Assembly (NCBI GenBank): GCA_025353165.1
Contig: JANXRE010000028.1
Coordinates: 24,862 to 88,861, forward strand
DNA: 64,000 nucleotides
Origin: Acidobacteriota bacterium
GTDB lineage: Bacteria; Acidobacteriota; Terriglobia; Bryobacterales; Bryobacteraceae
Direction: 5' to 3'
This document shows, in pieces, positions 44,870 through 52,542 of the stretch. The notes below the pieces were generated by a model. It ran no database searches. It saw only the letters and a program-made list of their open reading frames with translations, and was not told where the DNA came from. A program made the position numbers and the translations under genes. How positions within the stretch are numbered: the stretch's first letter is position 1; the number at the start of each line of letters is the position of its first letter.

Positions 44870-45835
44870 ATGACGGTGATCGCGATCCTGGTATTCGCAT
44901 TGGTCTTCCTGGTGGCCATGCTGCTGCTGCTGGCCGGCAGCTCCCGGCAAATGCAGGAGACCAAGCAGACCGTCAGCCGGCTGGACTCGCTGGTCGCAGC
45001 CCGGCGCGCGGTGAAGGAAGAGAATCTCGATATCCTGCGGCGGGAGGGCGCTTCCATCGCCTGGGTGGATCGATTCCTCGACCGCATTTCCATCTTCCCG
45101 CTGCTGCAGCGCCTGATCGACCAGGCGGGGCTGGAGTGGACAGCGGGCGGCTTGGCCATCGGGTCGGTCGCCTGTTTGGCGTGCGTTGCGGGCGGCGCGT
45201 ACTGGCAAACCGGACTCGCCGCTCTGGCGTTCGGGCTGGGGATGGCGGCAGGCTGCATCCCCACGGCGATATTGCTCAAGAAGCGGACGGCGCGATTAGG
45301 GGCATTCGAGCAGATGCTGCCCGACGCGCTGGATCTGATGGTGGGAGCGCTGCGGGCGGGCCACAGTCTCAACTCGGCGTTGGGCATGGTCGCCTCCGAG
45401 ATCCCCGCCCCGGTATCCATGGAATTCCGCAAATGCTTCGACGAGCAGACCTTCGGCCTGGATTTGAGGGCCGCCCTGGAAGGTTTGACCGAGCGCGTTC
45501 CGATCCAGAGCGTGCGGATTGTCGTTACCGCCCTTCTCATCCAGAAAGAAACCGGCGGAAACCTGGCCGAGGTTTTGGAAAAGGCCGCGGAAGTGAGCCG
45601 GGAGAGATTCCGCCTGCAGCGGCAAATCCGGGTGCACACCGCGCAGGGGCGCATGACGGGCTGGGTTCTGTCGCTGCTGCCGGTGGCCCTGGGAACGGCG
45701 CTCTATTTTATGGACCCGGCGCAAATGAGCGTTCTGTGGCAGCGGCCGATCGGCCAAAAGATTCTGTGTGGCGCGATCGGCATGACCTGCGTGGGAGGGC
45801 TGATCATCCGCAAGATCGTGAACGTGCGGGTGTGA
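44870..45835 (+). CDS. tadB: Tad pilus inner-membrane protein TadB
   Basis: TadB is one of the two platform proteins on which the pilus is built. The 321-residue protein has a membrane helix at the N-terminus, a pair of helices (about 90-130), the type II secretion F domain (ALRAGHSLNSALGMVASEIPAPVS) and two C-terminal helices. It is 7 bp after cpaF and 6 bp before tadC, in a tight operon. Confidence 0.93.
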   Translation: MTVIAILVFALVFLVAMLLLLAGSSRQMQETKQTVSRLDSLVAARRAVKEENLDILRREGASIAWVDRFLDRISIFPLLQRLIDQAGLEWTAGGLAIGSVACLACVAGGAYWQTGLAALAFGLGMAAGCIPTAILLKKRTARLGAFEQMLPDALDLMVGALRAGHSLNSALGMVASEIPAPVSMEFRKCFDEQTFGLDLRAALEGLTERVPIQSVRIVVTALLIQKETGGNLAEVLEKAAEVSRERFRLQRQIRVHTAQGRMTGWVLSLLPVALGTALYFMDPAQMSVLWQRPIGQKILCGAIGMTCVGGLIIRKIVNVRV

Positions 45836-45841
45836 GGATTT

Positions 45842-46762
45842 ATGGTGCTGGCAACTATCGCATTCCTGGCTCTCTTCGTTCTCATCGCGAGCTGCGGTCT
45901 GCTGCTGGTCTACCGCAACGTGACCCTGACGAGGCTGGCCACGGTGGTGTCGCAGCGGTTCGCGGATCCCGGCAATCCGGTCGCGCGGCTGAAGCGACTG
46001 GGGTCCAGGTCCACGGTCGAGACCCTCATCGGCCCGTTTCAAAAGATTGTTCCGCGGAGCACACAGGACGCTTCGGTCATCCAGAAGCGCCTGATGCGCG
46101 CCGGATACCGGGACCACCATCATCTGAATACTTTTTATGCCTCCAAGGTTATGGTTCCGCTGGCCCTCATCCTGCTGGCCACCACCCTGATCGGCGTCTA
46201 CCCGGAGGGCGGCTTCTTCCTGTACGCCATCGCGGCCGGACTGGGATTCCTGCTTCCGGATTTCTGGCTAGGCCGCCGGATCGCCAAGCGGCAACTGAAT
46301 CTCCGCCTCGGTCTCCCGGAAGCCTTGGACCTGATGGTGGTTTGCATCGGAGCCGGCCTGGGACTGGATCAGGCGATTCTGCGAACTTCTGTCGAGCTTC
46401 GCCTCAGCCAGGCCGAAATCAGCGACGAGTTCGGCTTGCTGGTCTTGGAACAGCGCGCCGGGCAGGCCCGGGATCAAGCCTGGAAGAACCTGGCCGACCG
46501 GACCGATATCCGCTCCATTCGCGCCCTGGTGGCCACGCTGATACAGGCCGACCATTTCGGAACCAGCGTCGCGAAGTCGTTGCGCTCCTACTCCGACAAC
46601 CTGCGGACACAGCGCCGGCAGCAATGCGAGGAGGCGGCGGCCAAGACCACGGTGAAACTGATCTTCCCGCTGGTTCTCTTTATATTCCCATCGATGTTCG
46701 TGGTCACCATGGGGCCTGCCGTGATCACGATTCTGGAGTTTTTCGATAAGGCTTTTACGTGA
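45842..46762 (+). CDS. tadC: Tad pilus inner-membrane protein TadC
   Basis: TadC is the second platform protein, of the same F-domain family as TadB. The 306-residue protein has an N-terminal helix, a helix pair, the F domain (LGLPEALDLMVVCIGAGLGLDQA) and a C-terminal helix with LIFPLVLFIFPSMFVVTMGPA. ATG 45842 lies 6 bp after tadB. The small gene for a 31-residue peptide follows. Confidence 0.93.
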   Translation: MVLATIAFLALFVLIASCGLLLVYRNVTLTRLATVVSQRFADPGNPVARLKRLGSRSTVETLIGPFQKIVPRSTQDASVIQKRLMRAGYRDHHHLNTFYASKVMVPLALILLATTLIGVYPEGGFFLYAIAAGLGFLLPDFWLGRRIAKRQLNLRLGLPEALDLMVVCIGAGLGLDQAILRTSVELRLSQAEISDEFGLLVLEQRAGQARDQAWKNLADRTDIRSIRALVATLIQADHFGTSVAKSLRSYSDNLRTQRRQQCEEAAAKTTVKLIFPLVLFIFPSMFVVTMGPAVITILEFFDKAFT

Positions 46763-46791
46763 GTTGAATTCAAGAAGAAAGGAGAAAAACC

Positions 46792-46887
46792 ATGGACAAC
46801 ACAATGATAATCCGGCTGGTCGCGGGACTTCTTTTCGTGATCGTGCTGTTCGTCCTCGTTCAACGGCGCCGCAAGCGCGTCAACTAA
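46792..46887 (+). CDS. 31-residue single-pass membrane peptide in the Tad locus
   Basis: ATG 46792 is preceded by AAAGGAGAAAAACC, the best ribosome site in the locus. The product starts MDNTMIIRLVAGLLFVIVLF and continues VLVQRRRKRVN. It has one hydrophobic helix and a strongly basic C-terminus, so it should sit N-out/C-in by the positive-inside rule. It lies 29 bp after tadC. I know no named family. It could be a small pilus-assembly subunit or a regulator of TadB/TadC. Confidence 0.75.
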   Translation: MDNTMIIRLVAGLLFVIVLFVLVQRRRKRVN

Positions 46888-46981
46888 CAGGTCCGGCCCA
46901 TGGATTATTCCCGGGCGGCCCGCGGTTTGTGTGCCGTTTCGCCGCGGGCCGCTATTGGGGCCGGCAAAGACAGGTAAGGTT

Positions 46982-47434
46982 ATGAGTACACAGCAGCCAA
47001 AGTATTACGTGTTCAATGAAACGCGGATGTGCTTCCTGAGTCTCGGCGTAACCACCGCCGACACCCCTGTTGCCCGCCTCCGGGGCCTGCTGGGCAGGGG
47101 GCGATACCGCGACGACGACGGCCTGTGGGTGGTGCCGTCCCAGGGCATCCACACGTTCGGCATGCTGTTTCCAATCGATGTGATTTATCTGGACGCCGGG
47201 CGCCGCATCATTCACTGCATTGAACATCTGGCGCCGTTCCGCATCGCCCCGATTCGTACTCAGTCGGACAGCGTGCTGGAGTTGCCTCCCCGAACGATAT
47301 TCGGGACCGGCACGCAACTGGGCGATCAGTTGCTTATCTGTTCCCCGGAAGAAATGCACGGGTACTGGAAGCCGGAAACCGACTCGGGCGTGCTGACCGG
47401 CGCGCTGGAGTGCCCGGGACCGGGCTTGGCTTGA
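46982..47434 (+). CDS. DUF192-family protein in the Tad locus
   Basis: The 150-residue protein has the DUF192 core: RLRGLLGR, GLWVVPSQGIHTFGMLFPIDVIYLD (a conserved HTFGM-type motif) and VLELPP. ATG 46982 has AGGTAAGG upstream. DUF192 proteins are small beta-barrels of unknown role, often exported; no signal peptide is evident here. Its place between tadC and tadE in the same orientation suggests a link to pilus assembly, an inference. Confidence 0.85.
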   Translation: MSTQQPKYYVFNETRMCFLSLGVTTADTPVARLRGLLGRGRYRDDDGLWVVPSQGIHTFGMLFPIDVIYLDAGRRIIHCIEHLAPFRIAPIRTQSDSVLELPPRTIFGTGTQLGDQLLICSPEEMHGYWKPETDSGVLTGALECPGPGLA

Positions 47435-47439
47435 GCGGC

Positions 47440-47946
47440 ATGCGGGAAAGCGGTCAGCCACGGACGATTCGAGAGCAACGCGGCCAGGCGCTGGTTGAAT
47501 TCGCGTTGATCCTGCCGCTGGCCTTCGTGCTGATTGCGAATGCGATCAACTTCGGCGGCTTCCTGTTCGCGTGGATCACGGTGGCCGACGCTGCCAGAGC
47601 AGGCGCCAACTATTGGGGCACCGGACACGCCACCGCCGGAGGACTTGGCCAACCTACAAGCACTCAAGTGTCCGCCGTGATCACGCAGGGGGTCTCGTCG
47701 CTGCTGAACAAATCCAGCCTGGCGGTGAGAGTCTGCCAAAATTTCAACGGAACGACGGACTGTACAGCACCCGTCCCAAGCGATCCGGAGCCGACGTATT
47801 ATGCGGTCGGCGTGGTGGACGTGACCTATACGTACAAGCCGCTGATTCCCACCTTCAACTTTCGTGGCGTGGGCGTGAGCCTGGGCTTCTTCCCGGCCGG
47901 CGGAACCACCGTCCACCGCAGAGCCGTGATGAGGATCATGAACTGA
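47440..47946 (+). CDS. tadE: TadE-like minor pilin
   Basis: The 168-residue pseudopilin has a short leader (REQRGQALVEFALILPLAFVL) with the prepilin-like GQALVEF cut site and a hydrophobic helix, then a soluble domain with two cysteines (VCQNFNGTTDC). TadE-type minor pilins prime pilus assembly. ATG 47440 starts 5 bp after the DUF192 gene. The stop overlaps the next start by one base. Confidence 0.88.
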   Translation: MRESGQPRTIREQRGQALVEFALILPLAFVLIANAINFGGFLFAWITVADAARAGANYWGTGHATAGGLGQPTSTQVSAVITQGVSSLLNKSSLAVRVCQNFNGTTDCTAPVPSDPEPTYYAVGVVDVTYTYKPLIPTFNFRGVGVSLGFFPAGGTTVHRRAVMRIMN

Positions 47947-48389
47947 TGCGGCCTCTACCGAACGCGCGTTGGCGCCAGCGCGGCTCGGCCATGGTGGAGT
48001 TCGCGGTGGTCACGGTGGCGCTGGTACTGACGGTGCTCGCGACGTTCGAGTTCAGTCGGATGGTGCTGGTGGCCAACGCGGTGGCAAACTCAGCGCGCGC
48101 GGGCGTCCGCTATGCGGTCACGCACGGAAGCGACCGGACCGGGGCTGGGTCGACCGGACCCAGCGGTCCGAGAGGTAATCCTACGGAGGTGGTCACGGTC
48201 GTCAAGAACTTTGCCTCCGCGGCGCCGGTGGATCCCGCAAAGCTGACGGTCACCGTTTCCTATCCCGACGCCAAGAACACGCCCGGCTCTCGAGTCGACG
48301 TGAGGGTGGTATATGCTTATGACCCGTTTACGGCGCAGTCGCTCTCCGTGAATCTGGGAAGCACCAGCGAAGGGGTCATCACCTATTGA
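47946..48389 (+). CDS. TadE/TadF-like minor pilin
   Basis: The 147-residue protein has a leader RQRGSAMVEFAVVTVALVL, with the GSAMVEF prepilin-type site and one helix. A soluble domain with a glycine/serine-rich stretch (GSDRTGAGSTGPSGP) follows. It is probably the second minor pilin (TadF-like). ATG 47946 shares one base with the previous stop (TGATG). Confidence 0.85.
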   Translation: MRPLPNARWRQRGSAMVEFAVVTVALVLTVLATFEFSRMVLVANAVANSARAGVRYAVTHGSDRTGAGSTGPSGPRGNPTEVVTVVKNFASAAPVDPAKLTVTVSYPDAKNTPGSRVDVRVVYAYDPFTAQSLSVNLGSTSEGVITY

Positions 48390-48406
48390 CCGTAAAGAGA
48401 CAGCCT

Positions 48407-49837
48407 ATGACACGCACGCGGGAGAACGGACAGGCGGTAATTCTGGTGATTGCGGCGATGGGCGTGATGGCGATCGGGGCCATCGGCTTCGCGCTCGACG
48501 GATCGCATCTGTTCGCCCAGCGGCAGATGGCGCAGACCGCGGCCGACGCCGCGGCGCAGGCCGCGATCATGAGCATATTCAACGCCACCAACGGTTCCGG
48601 CGCGGCTGCGTTCTCGACCGCGGCGTCGTTCAACTGCACCACCGCCACTACGGACTTCCGCACGCCGTGTCAGTACGCGGCGATGAACGGGTTCGGGAAG
48701 ATCGCAAGCGATACGGTCGCGGTCTCGTTCCCGGCCACCGCCACTGGAGTCAATCTCGCCAGCCCCACCGAGATTGTCAAGGTAAGCGTCAGCCGGTCCG
48801 TGCCTACGACCCTCATGCGTTTCCTGGGAGCAACGGCGACCACGGTCACCGCGACGGCGACCGGCGCGGTCGTCACTGCGGCAGGACCGGTACCTCTTGC
48901 GATCCTGCATCCCACCCTGTCGGGCGTGCTCTCGATAAATGGCAATACCCAGATCAAGATCTGCGGCGGGCCCCCGATCAGCGTTCAGATAAACTCGAGC
49001 AGCGCGACTGCGTACACGGGCGGAGGAACGGTGGATCTATCGCACGCCGGCCCGATGGATTCAGGCCAGTGCGACACCGGTACCGGAGCCGACTTTGGCG
49101 TGTGGGGGGGGCAAACGACCAACCCCGGATCCGTATCGCTCGGGACGACGGGCAAATACATCGCGCCGTCGTCGCCGATACTCGATCCGCTGGCGAGCGT
49201 CGCGGCGCCCTTAGTGCCGGGATCGGCGGGCACGACCACCAGCGTGGGCGCGGGTCAGTACGGTTGCGCATCCTCTTGCACGCTCTACTCGCCGGGACTG
49301 TGGTCGGGCGGACTCAATATCAAGAACGACACTGCGATCTTCAAACCCGGACTCTACTACGTGTCGAACGGAGACTTTTCGTTGAAGAACAGCACTGTCT
49401 CCATGTGCCCCTCGGCCTCATGCGCCGCGGATGCGAATACCGGGAACGGCATGGTGGCGTACCATACCGGGTCCGGAAGCTTCAACATCCAGACCAACGT
49501 TACGGCTACCCTCCTGGGAGCTCCGTACAACTCGGCATACAAGGGAATTCTGTTCTTTCAGGACCGCAGTGCTGCCGCCACGAGCCACACGTTCGGTCAG
49601 GGCAACGGGTGCTTCACCTTGCAAGGCACGATTTACGTCACCAACACCCTGGCCCTGATGCAGGCGGACGCATCCCGGTATCAAAGCATCAGTTACAACG
49701 GAACTCCGTGCAGCGGCACTATGGTCCAAGGCGAAATCATCACCGACGCCATCTCCCTGGTAGGGAATTCCCAGATGAACATGAACCTGAACGGCTCCAG
49801 TTATGCCAACGTCCGGCAGATTGCCCTGGTCAACTAA
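48407..49837 (+). CDS. tadG: TadG-like pilus-associated protein
   Basis: TadG-like proteins have a pilin-type N-terminal helix and a large exported part. The 476-residue protein has ENGQAVILVIAAMGVMAIGAIGFALDG, then QRQMAQTAADAAAQAA. A long serine/threonine/glycine-rich region with many cysteine pairs follows, likely a beta-helix. ATG 48407 has AAGAGA upstream; a TTG at 48386 overlaps the previous stop and is a weaker choice. No von Willebrand domain, found in some TadG, is visible. Confidence 0.85.
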   Translation: MTRTRENGQAVILVIAAMGVMAIGAIGFALDGSHLFAQRQMAQTAADAAAQAAIMSIFNATNGSGAAAFSTAASFNCTTATTDFRTPCQYAAMNGFGKIASDTVAVSFPATATGVNLASPTEIVKVSVSRSVPTTLMRFLGATATTVTATATGAVVTAAGPVPLAILHPTLSGVLSINGNTQIKICGGPPISVQINSSSATAYTGGGTVDLSHAGPMDSGQCDTGTGADFGVWGGQTTNPGSVSLGTTGKYIAPSSPILDPLASVAAPLVPGSAGTTTSVGAGQYGCASSCTLYSPGLWSGGLNIKNDTAIFKPGLYYVSNGDFSLKNSTVSMCPSASCAADANTGNGMVAYHTGSGSFNIQTNVTATLLGAPYNSAYKGILFFQDRSAAATSHTFGQGNGCFTLQGTIYVTNTLALMQADASRYQSISYNGTPCSGTMVQGEIITDAISLVGNSQMNMNLNGSSYANVRQIALVN

Positions 49838-49883
49838 GGTCTCGCCGCTGTGTGTACCAAGGGTTACTCGCCGCCGCCTGGAA

Positions 49884-49902
49884 CGCATACAGGCGTGTAC
49901 AG
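49884..49902 (-). promoter_or_regulatory. Candidate tandem activator half-sites upstream of cpaB
   Basis: Read on the minus strand, CTGTACACG and CTGTATGCG lie side by side with starts 10 bases apart, each matching 8 of 9 bases of CTGTATACG in the motif upstream of flp and of the activator gene. They lie 61-79 bp before the -24/-12-like element at 49963. This position suits a sigma-54 activator; it is an inference. Confidence 0.4.
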
Positions 49903-49962
49903 CAGGCGCGGTTTCGAGTGTTATCTCTATACGCACATTGCAGTGATCCCGGCCCGCGCAAA

Positions 49963-49978
49963 TGGGTCCGCGATTGCT
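49963..49978 (+). promoter_or_regulatory. Sigma-54-like promoter element before cpaB
   Basis: TGGGTC, five bases, then TTGCT. It matches TGGCAC-N5-TTGCW with all bases of the -12 part and four of six of the -24 part. The cpaB start is 30 bp downstream, which leaves a leader of about 20 bases. The operon it would drive ends in a sigma-54 activator gene. Confidence 0.5.
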
Positions 49979-50008
49979 TTCTACATATCCGGACTGTGAC
50001 TTCTTAAC

Positions 50009-50872
50009 ATGAGACAACGGGTTGCCACCATTCTCTTGATTGCCCTGCTGATCGCCGCGGCGGGCACTTTTCTGGTTTACCGTCTGGTGAGCGGGCGGCT
50101 GACTCCCGGTCCGCAGATGGCGGTCTCGCGCATCGTTGTCGCGTCGCGGGACCTGGACACGGGAACGTTGCTGCGCGACAGCGACCTGGCCCTCGGGCAG
50201 TGGGCGGGCTCCCCACTTAAGGGCATGGTGGCCGATAAGCAATCCGCTATCGGGCGGGGAGTCAATTCCAACATTTACGCGGGGGAGCCGGTGATGGAGC
50301 GCCGCTTGGCGCAGCCCGGAGCGGGAGGCGGGCTGGCCGCCATCATTCCGTCCGGCATGCGGGCCTGCGCGGTGAAAGTGAACGATGTCGTGGGCGTAGC
50401 CGGTTTCGTACTCCCCGGGATGAGAGTGGATGTGCTGGTGGCCGGGAATGCCCCGAACGCGGCGGCGGCCGGGCCAAGGGTCCGGACGGTGCTCCAGAAT
50501 ATCGAGGTACTCTCCGCCGGCCAGAACATACAGAAGGATGCGGAGGGCAAGCCCGTGCAAGTGCAAGTGGTGAACCTGCTGGTGACGCCGGCGCAGGCGG
50601 AGGTCCTCAGTCTGGCCAGCAACGAAACACGGATACAGCTGGTGTTGCGCAACCCGCTGGACCGGCAGACCGCGGTTGTTCCGGGTACGGCGATGGTCAA
50701 CCTTTTTTCGGGTTTCGACGGCGCCCCACGACCGCCGGTCCATCCCAAGCCGGCGCAGCCGCAAGCGAAACTCCCGAAGCCGGCCGCGGAGGGGATGCTG
50801 GTCGAAGTCCTGAACGGTTCGCATCGGACGGAAGTCCGATTCGCGACCGCGCAAGAGGAGGCCAGACCATGA
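50009..50872 (+). CDS. cpaB: Pilus assembly protein CpaB (RcpC), SAF domain
   Basis: CpaB is an exported periplasmic partner of the secretin, with a SAF (antifreeze-like) domain. The 287-residue protein has an N-terminal helix (residues 4-24). The SAF domain follows (about 38-100, VSRIVVASRDLDTGTLLRDSDL), then the RcpC domain (about 105-225, VNDVVGVAGFVLPGMRVDVL). The C-terminus is proline-rich. It overlaps cpaC by 4 bp (ATGA), so both are translated together. Confidence 0.9.
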   Translation: MRQRVATILLIALLIAAAGTFLVYRLVSGRLTPGPQMAVSRIVVASRDLDTGTLLRDSDLALGQWAGSPLKGMVADKQSAIGRGVNSNIYAGEPVMERRLAQPGAGGGLAAIIPSGMRACAVKVNDVVGVAGFVLPGMRVDVLVAGNAPNAAAAGPRVRTVLQNIEVLSAGQNIQKDAEGKPVQVQVVNLLVTPAQAEVLSLASNETRIQLVLRNPLDRQTAVVPGTAMVNLFSGFDGAPRPPVHPKPAQPQAKLPKPAAEGMLVEVLNGSHRTEVRFATAQEEARP

Positions 50873-52419
50873 CCGCACGCCGGCTGAGCACGGCCTTTCT
50901 GCTGGGCGCGATCGCTTTCGGCCAGGCAATTCTTCCGGCCCCGGCGGCGCGCGAAGTGGTCGTAACGGCCGGAAAGTCGGCCGTGCTGAACAGCGAACTG
51001 CCGATCGAGCGTGTTTCCATCGCGTCGCCGGAAGTGGCGGAAGCCTTCGCTGTCGGCCCCCGGGAAGTACTCGTAAACGGCAAGGCGGCCGGGGAAACCA
51101 GTCTCATCCTCTGGCAGCGCGGAGGGGACAAACTATTCTTCGACGTTTCGGTTCGGCCCAACACGTCACAACTGGAGGCGCGGGTGCAAACGCTGCGCCG
51201 CGAGTTGAAGAAGCAGCTGCCGAGCCAGGACGTAAACCTGGATTTCACAAACAACACCGTATTCCTCAGCGGCACGGTGGAGGACGTGGCGACGGCGCAG
51301 AGAGCCGAGGCGATCGCTTCCACGCTGGGCAAGACGGTCAACCTGCTGTATGTGAGCGTGCCGCAGACCGATCCCCAGATCCTTCTGAACATCAAGTTCG
51401 CCAGCGTCGATCGATCGGTCAGCAATCAACTGGGATTGAACCTGGTCAGCACGGGCGCCGCCAACACCATCGGGAGCATCAACACCGGGCAGTTCCCCGC
51501 CCCGACGATTACACGAGGCGCCGATGGCAAGGTGCAGATGACACTCTCAGACGCCTTGAACATATTTCTCCTCCGGCCCGACCTGAATCTTGCGGCTACG
51601 ATTAAGGCGTTGCAGGAGCGCGGGTTGTTCGAGGTGTTGGCGGAACCCAACGTCCTGGCGATGAATGGGAAGATCGCCAGTTTCCTGGCCGGCGGCGAAT
51701 TTCCTTTTCCGGTTCTGCAAGGCGGGGGAGGCGGGCTGGGGGCGGTCACCATCCAGTTTCGCGAATTCGGCGTGCGCCTCAATTTCATCGCTACGGTCAC
51801 GCCCAGAGGAACCATACATCTGGAGCTTGCCCCGGAGGTGAGCGCCCTCGATTTCACCAACGGCCTGGTCCTTCAAGGCGTCCACATTCCGGCCCTGACC
51901 GTGCGCAGGGTGCATACCGAGATCGAATTGGAGCCGGGGCAAAGCTTCGCCATCGGTGGACTGTTGGACCGGCGGCTGACGGAAACGCTGATGCGGGTAC
52001 CCGGCCTGGCCGACGTGCCCGTCCTCGGTAACCTGTTCAAGTCCCGCTCCATTCAGAAGAACAACTCGGAGCTGTTGATCATCGCAACGCCGGAGTATGT
52101 CCGGCCCATGCCTGCCGGCCAGAGCATACCTGGGTTGAAGTACCCGAACCCGCTTCCCGAATCTCTGTCCGGCACGCTTCCGCGCCAGCCCGGCAGCAGC
52201 GTTACGGGTCCGCCGCCGCTGGTTCGCCAGCGCCAAAGCATGCCACTGGAGGAACTGTTGCAGAACCTGCAGACGCCTCCGCCCTCTCTGTCAGGCGCTG
52301 GCGGTAGCGGACTGCCGAATACGACCACGCCTTTTCAGCAGAATCTGCCAGCCATGGCGCCGCAGGCTCCCGCCGCGCCCGCCGCGACCCAGAACGCTTC
52401 GCCGCGTCCGTCAGGTTAA
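50869..52419 (+). CDS. cpaC: Tad pilus outer-membrane secretin CpaC (RcpA)
   Basis: CpaC forms the outer-membrane channel for the pilus. The 516-residue protein has a signal peptide, an N-terminal pilus-specific domain (residues 28-115, PIERVSIASPEVAEA), a BON-like region and the secretin domain (about 165-400). Visible are FEVLAEPNVLAMNGKIASFLAGGEFP and the C-terminal LDRRLTETLMRVPGLADVPVLG. A glycine/proline-rich tail ends it. It is the second to last gene of the locus. Confidence 0.94.
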   Translation: MTARRLSTAFLLGAIAFGQAILPAPAAREVVVTAGKSAVLNSELPIERVSIASPEVAEAFAVGPREVLVNGKAAGETSLILWQRGGDKLFFDVSVRPNTSQLEARVQTLRRELKKQLPSQDVNLDFTNNTVFLSGTVEDVATAQRAEAIASTLGKTVNLLYVSVPQTDPQILLNIKFASVDRSVSNQLGLNLVSTGAANTIGSINTGQFPAPTITRGADGKVQMTLSDALNIFLLRPDLNLAATIKALQERGLFEVLAEPNVLAMNGKIASFLAGGEFPFPVLQGGGGGLGAVTIQFREFGVRLNFIATVTPRGTIHLELAPEVSALDFTNGLVLQGVHIPALTVRRVHTEIELEPGQSFAIGGLLDRRLTETLMRVPGLADVPVLGNLFKSRSIQKNNSELLIIATPEYVRPMPAGQSIPGLKYPNPLPESLSGTLPRQPGSSVTGPPPLVRQRQSMPLEELLQNLQTPPPSLSGAGGSGLPNTTTPFQQNLPAMAPQAPAAPAATQNASPRPSG

Positions 52420-52485
52420 GAATTATCGAGAAAAACCACATCCGGCGGCCGGCCTAAGGGAAACCAAACTGTTCGTCGGGGTTTC

Positions 52486-52500
52486 ACTGTATACGGATCG
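52486..52500 (+). promoter_or_regulatory. Candidate activator site before the sigma-54 activator gene
   Basis: ACTGTATACGGATCG is almost identical to the sequence at 41351-41365 upstream of flp. It lies 43 bp before the start of the activator gene, in a 123-bp gap. It could be a self-control site or a promoter element shared with flp. No -24/-12 element was seen here. Confidence 0.45.
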
Positions 52501-52542
52501 CCTCCACGCCGGCCGATAAATAGGTGGAAGGCGAACGGTGAA

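Noticed and set aside
47395..47439. Earlier start for the TadE-like gene inside the DUF192 gene
   Set aside because: It would add residues encoded within the end of the DUF192 gene and has no ribosome site; ATG 47440 leaves a normal short prepilin leader.
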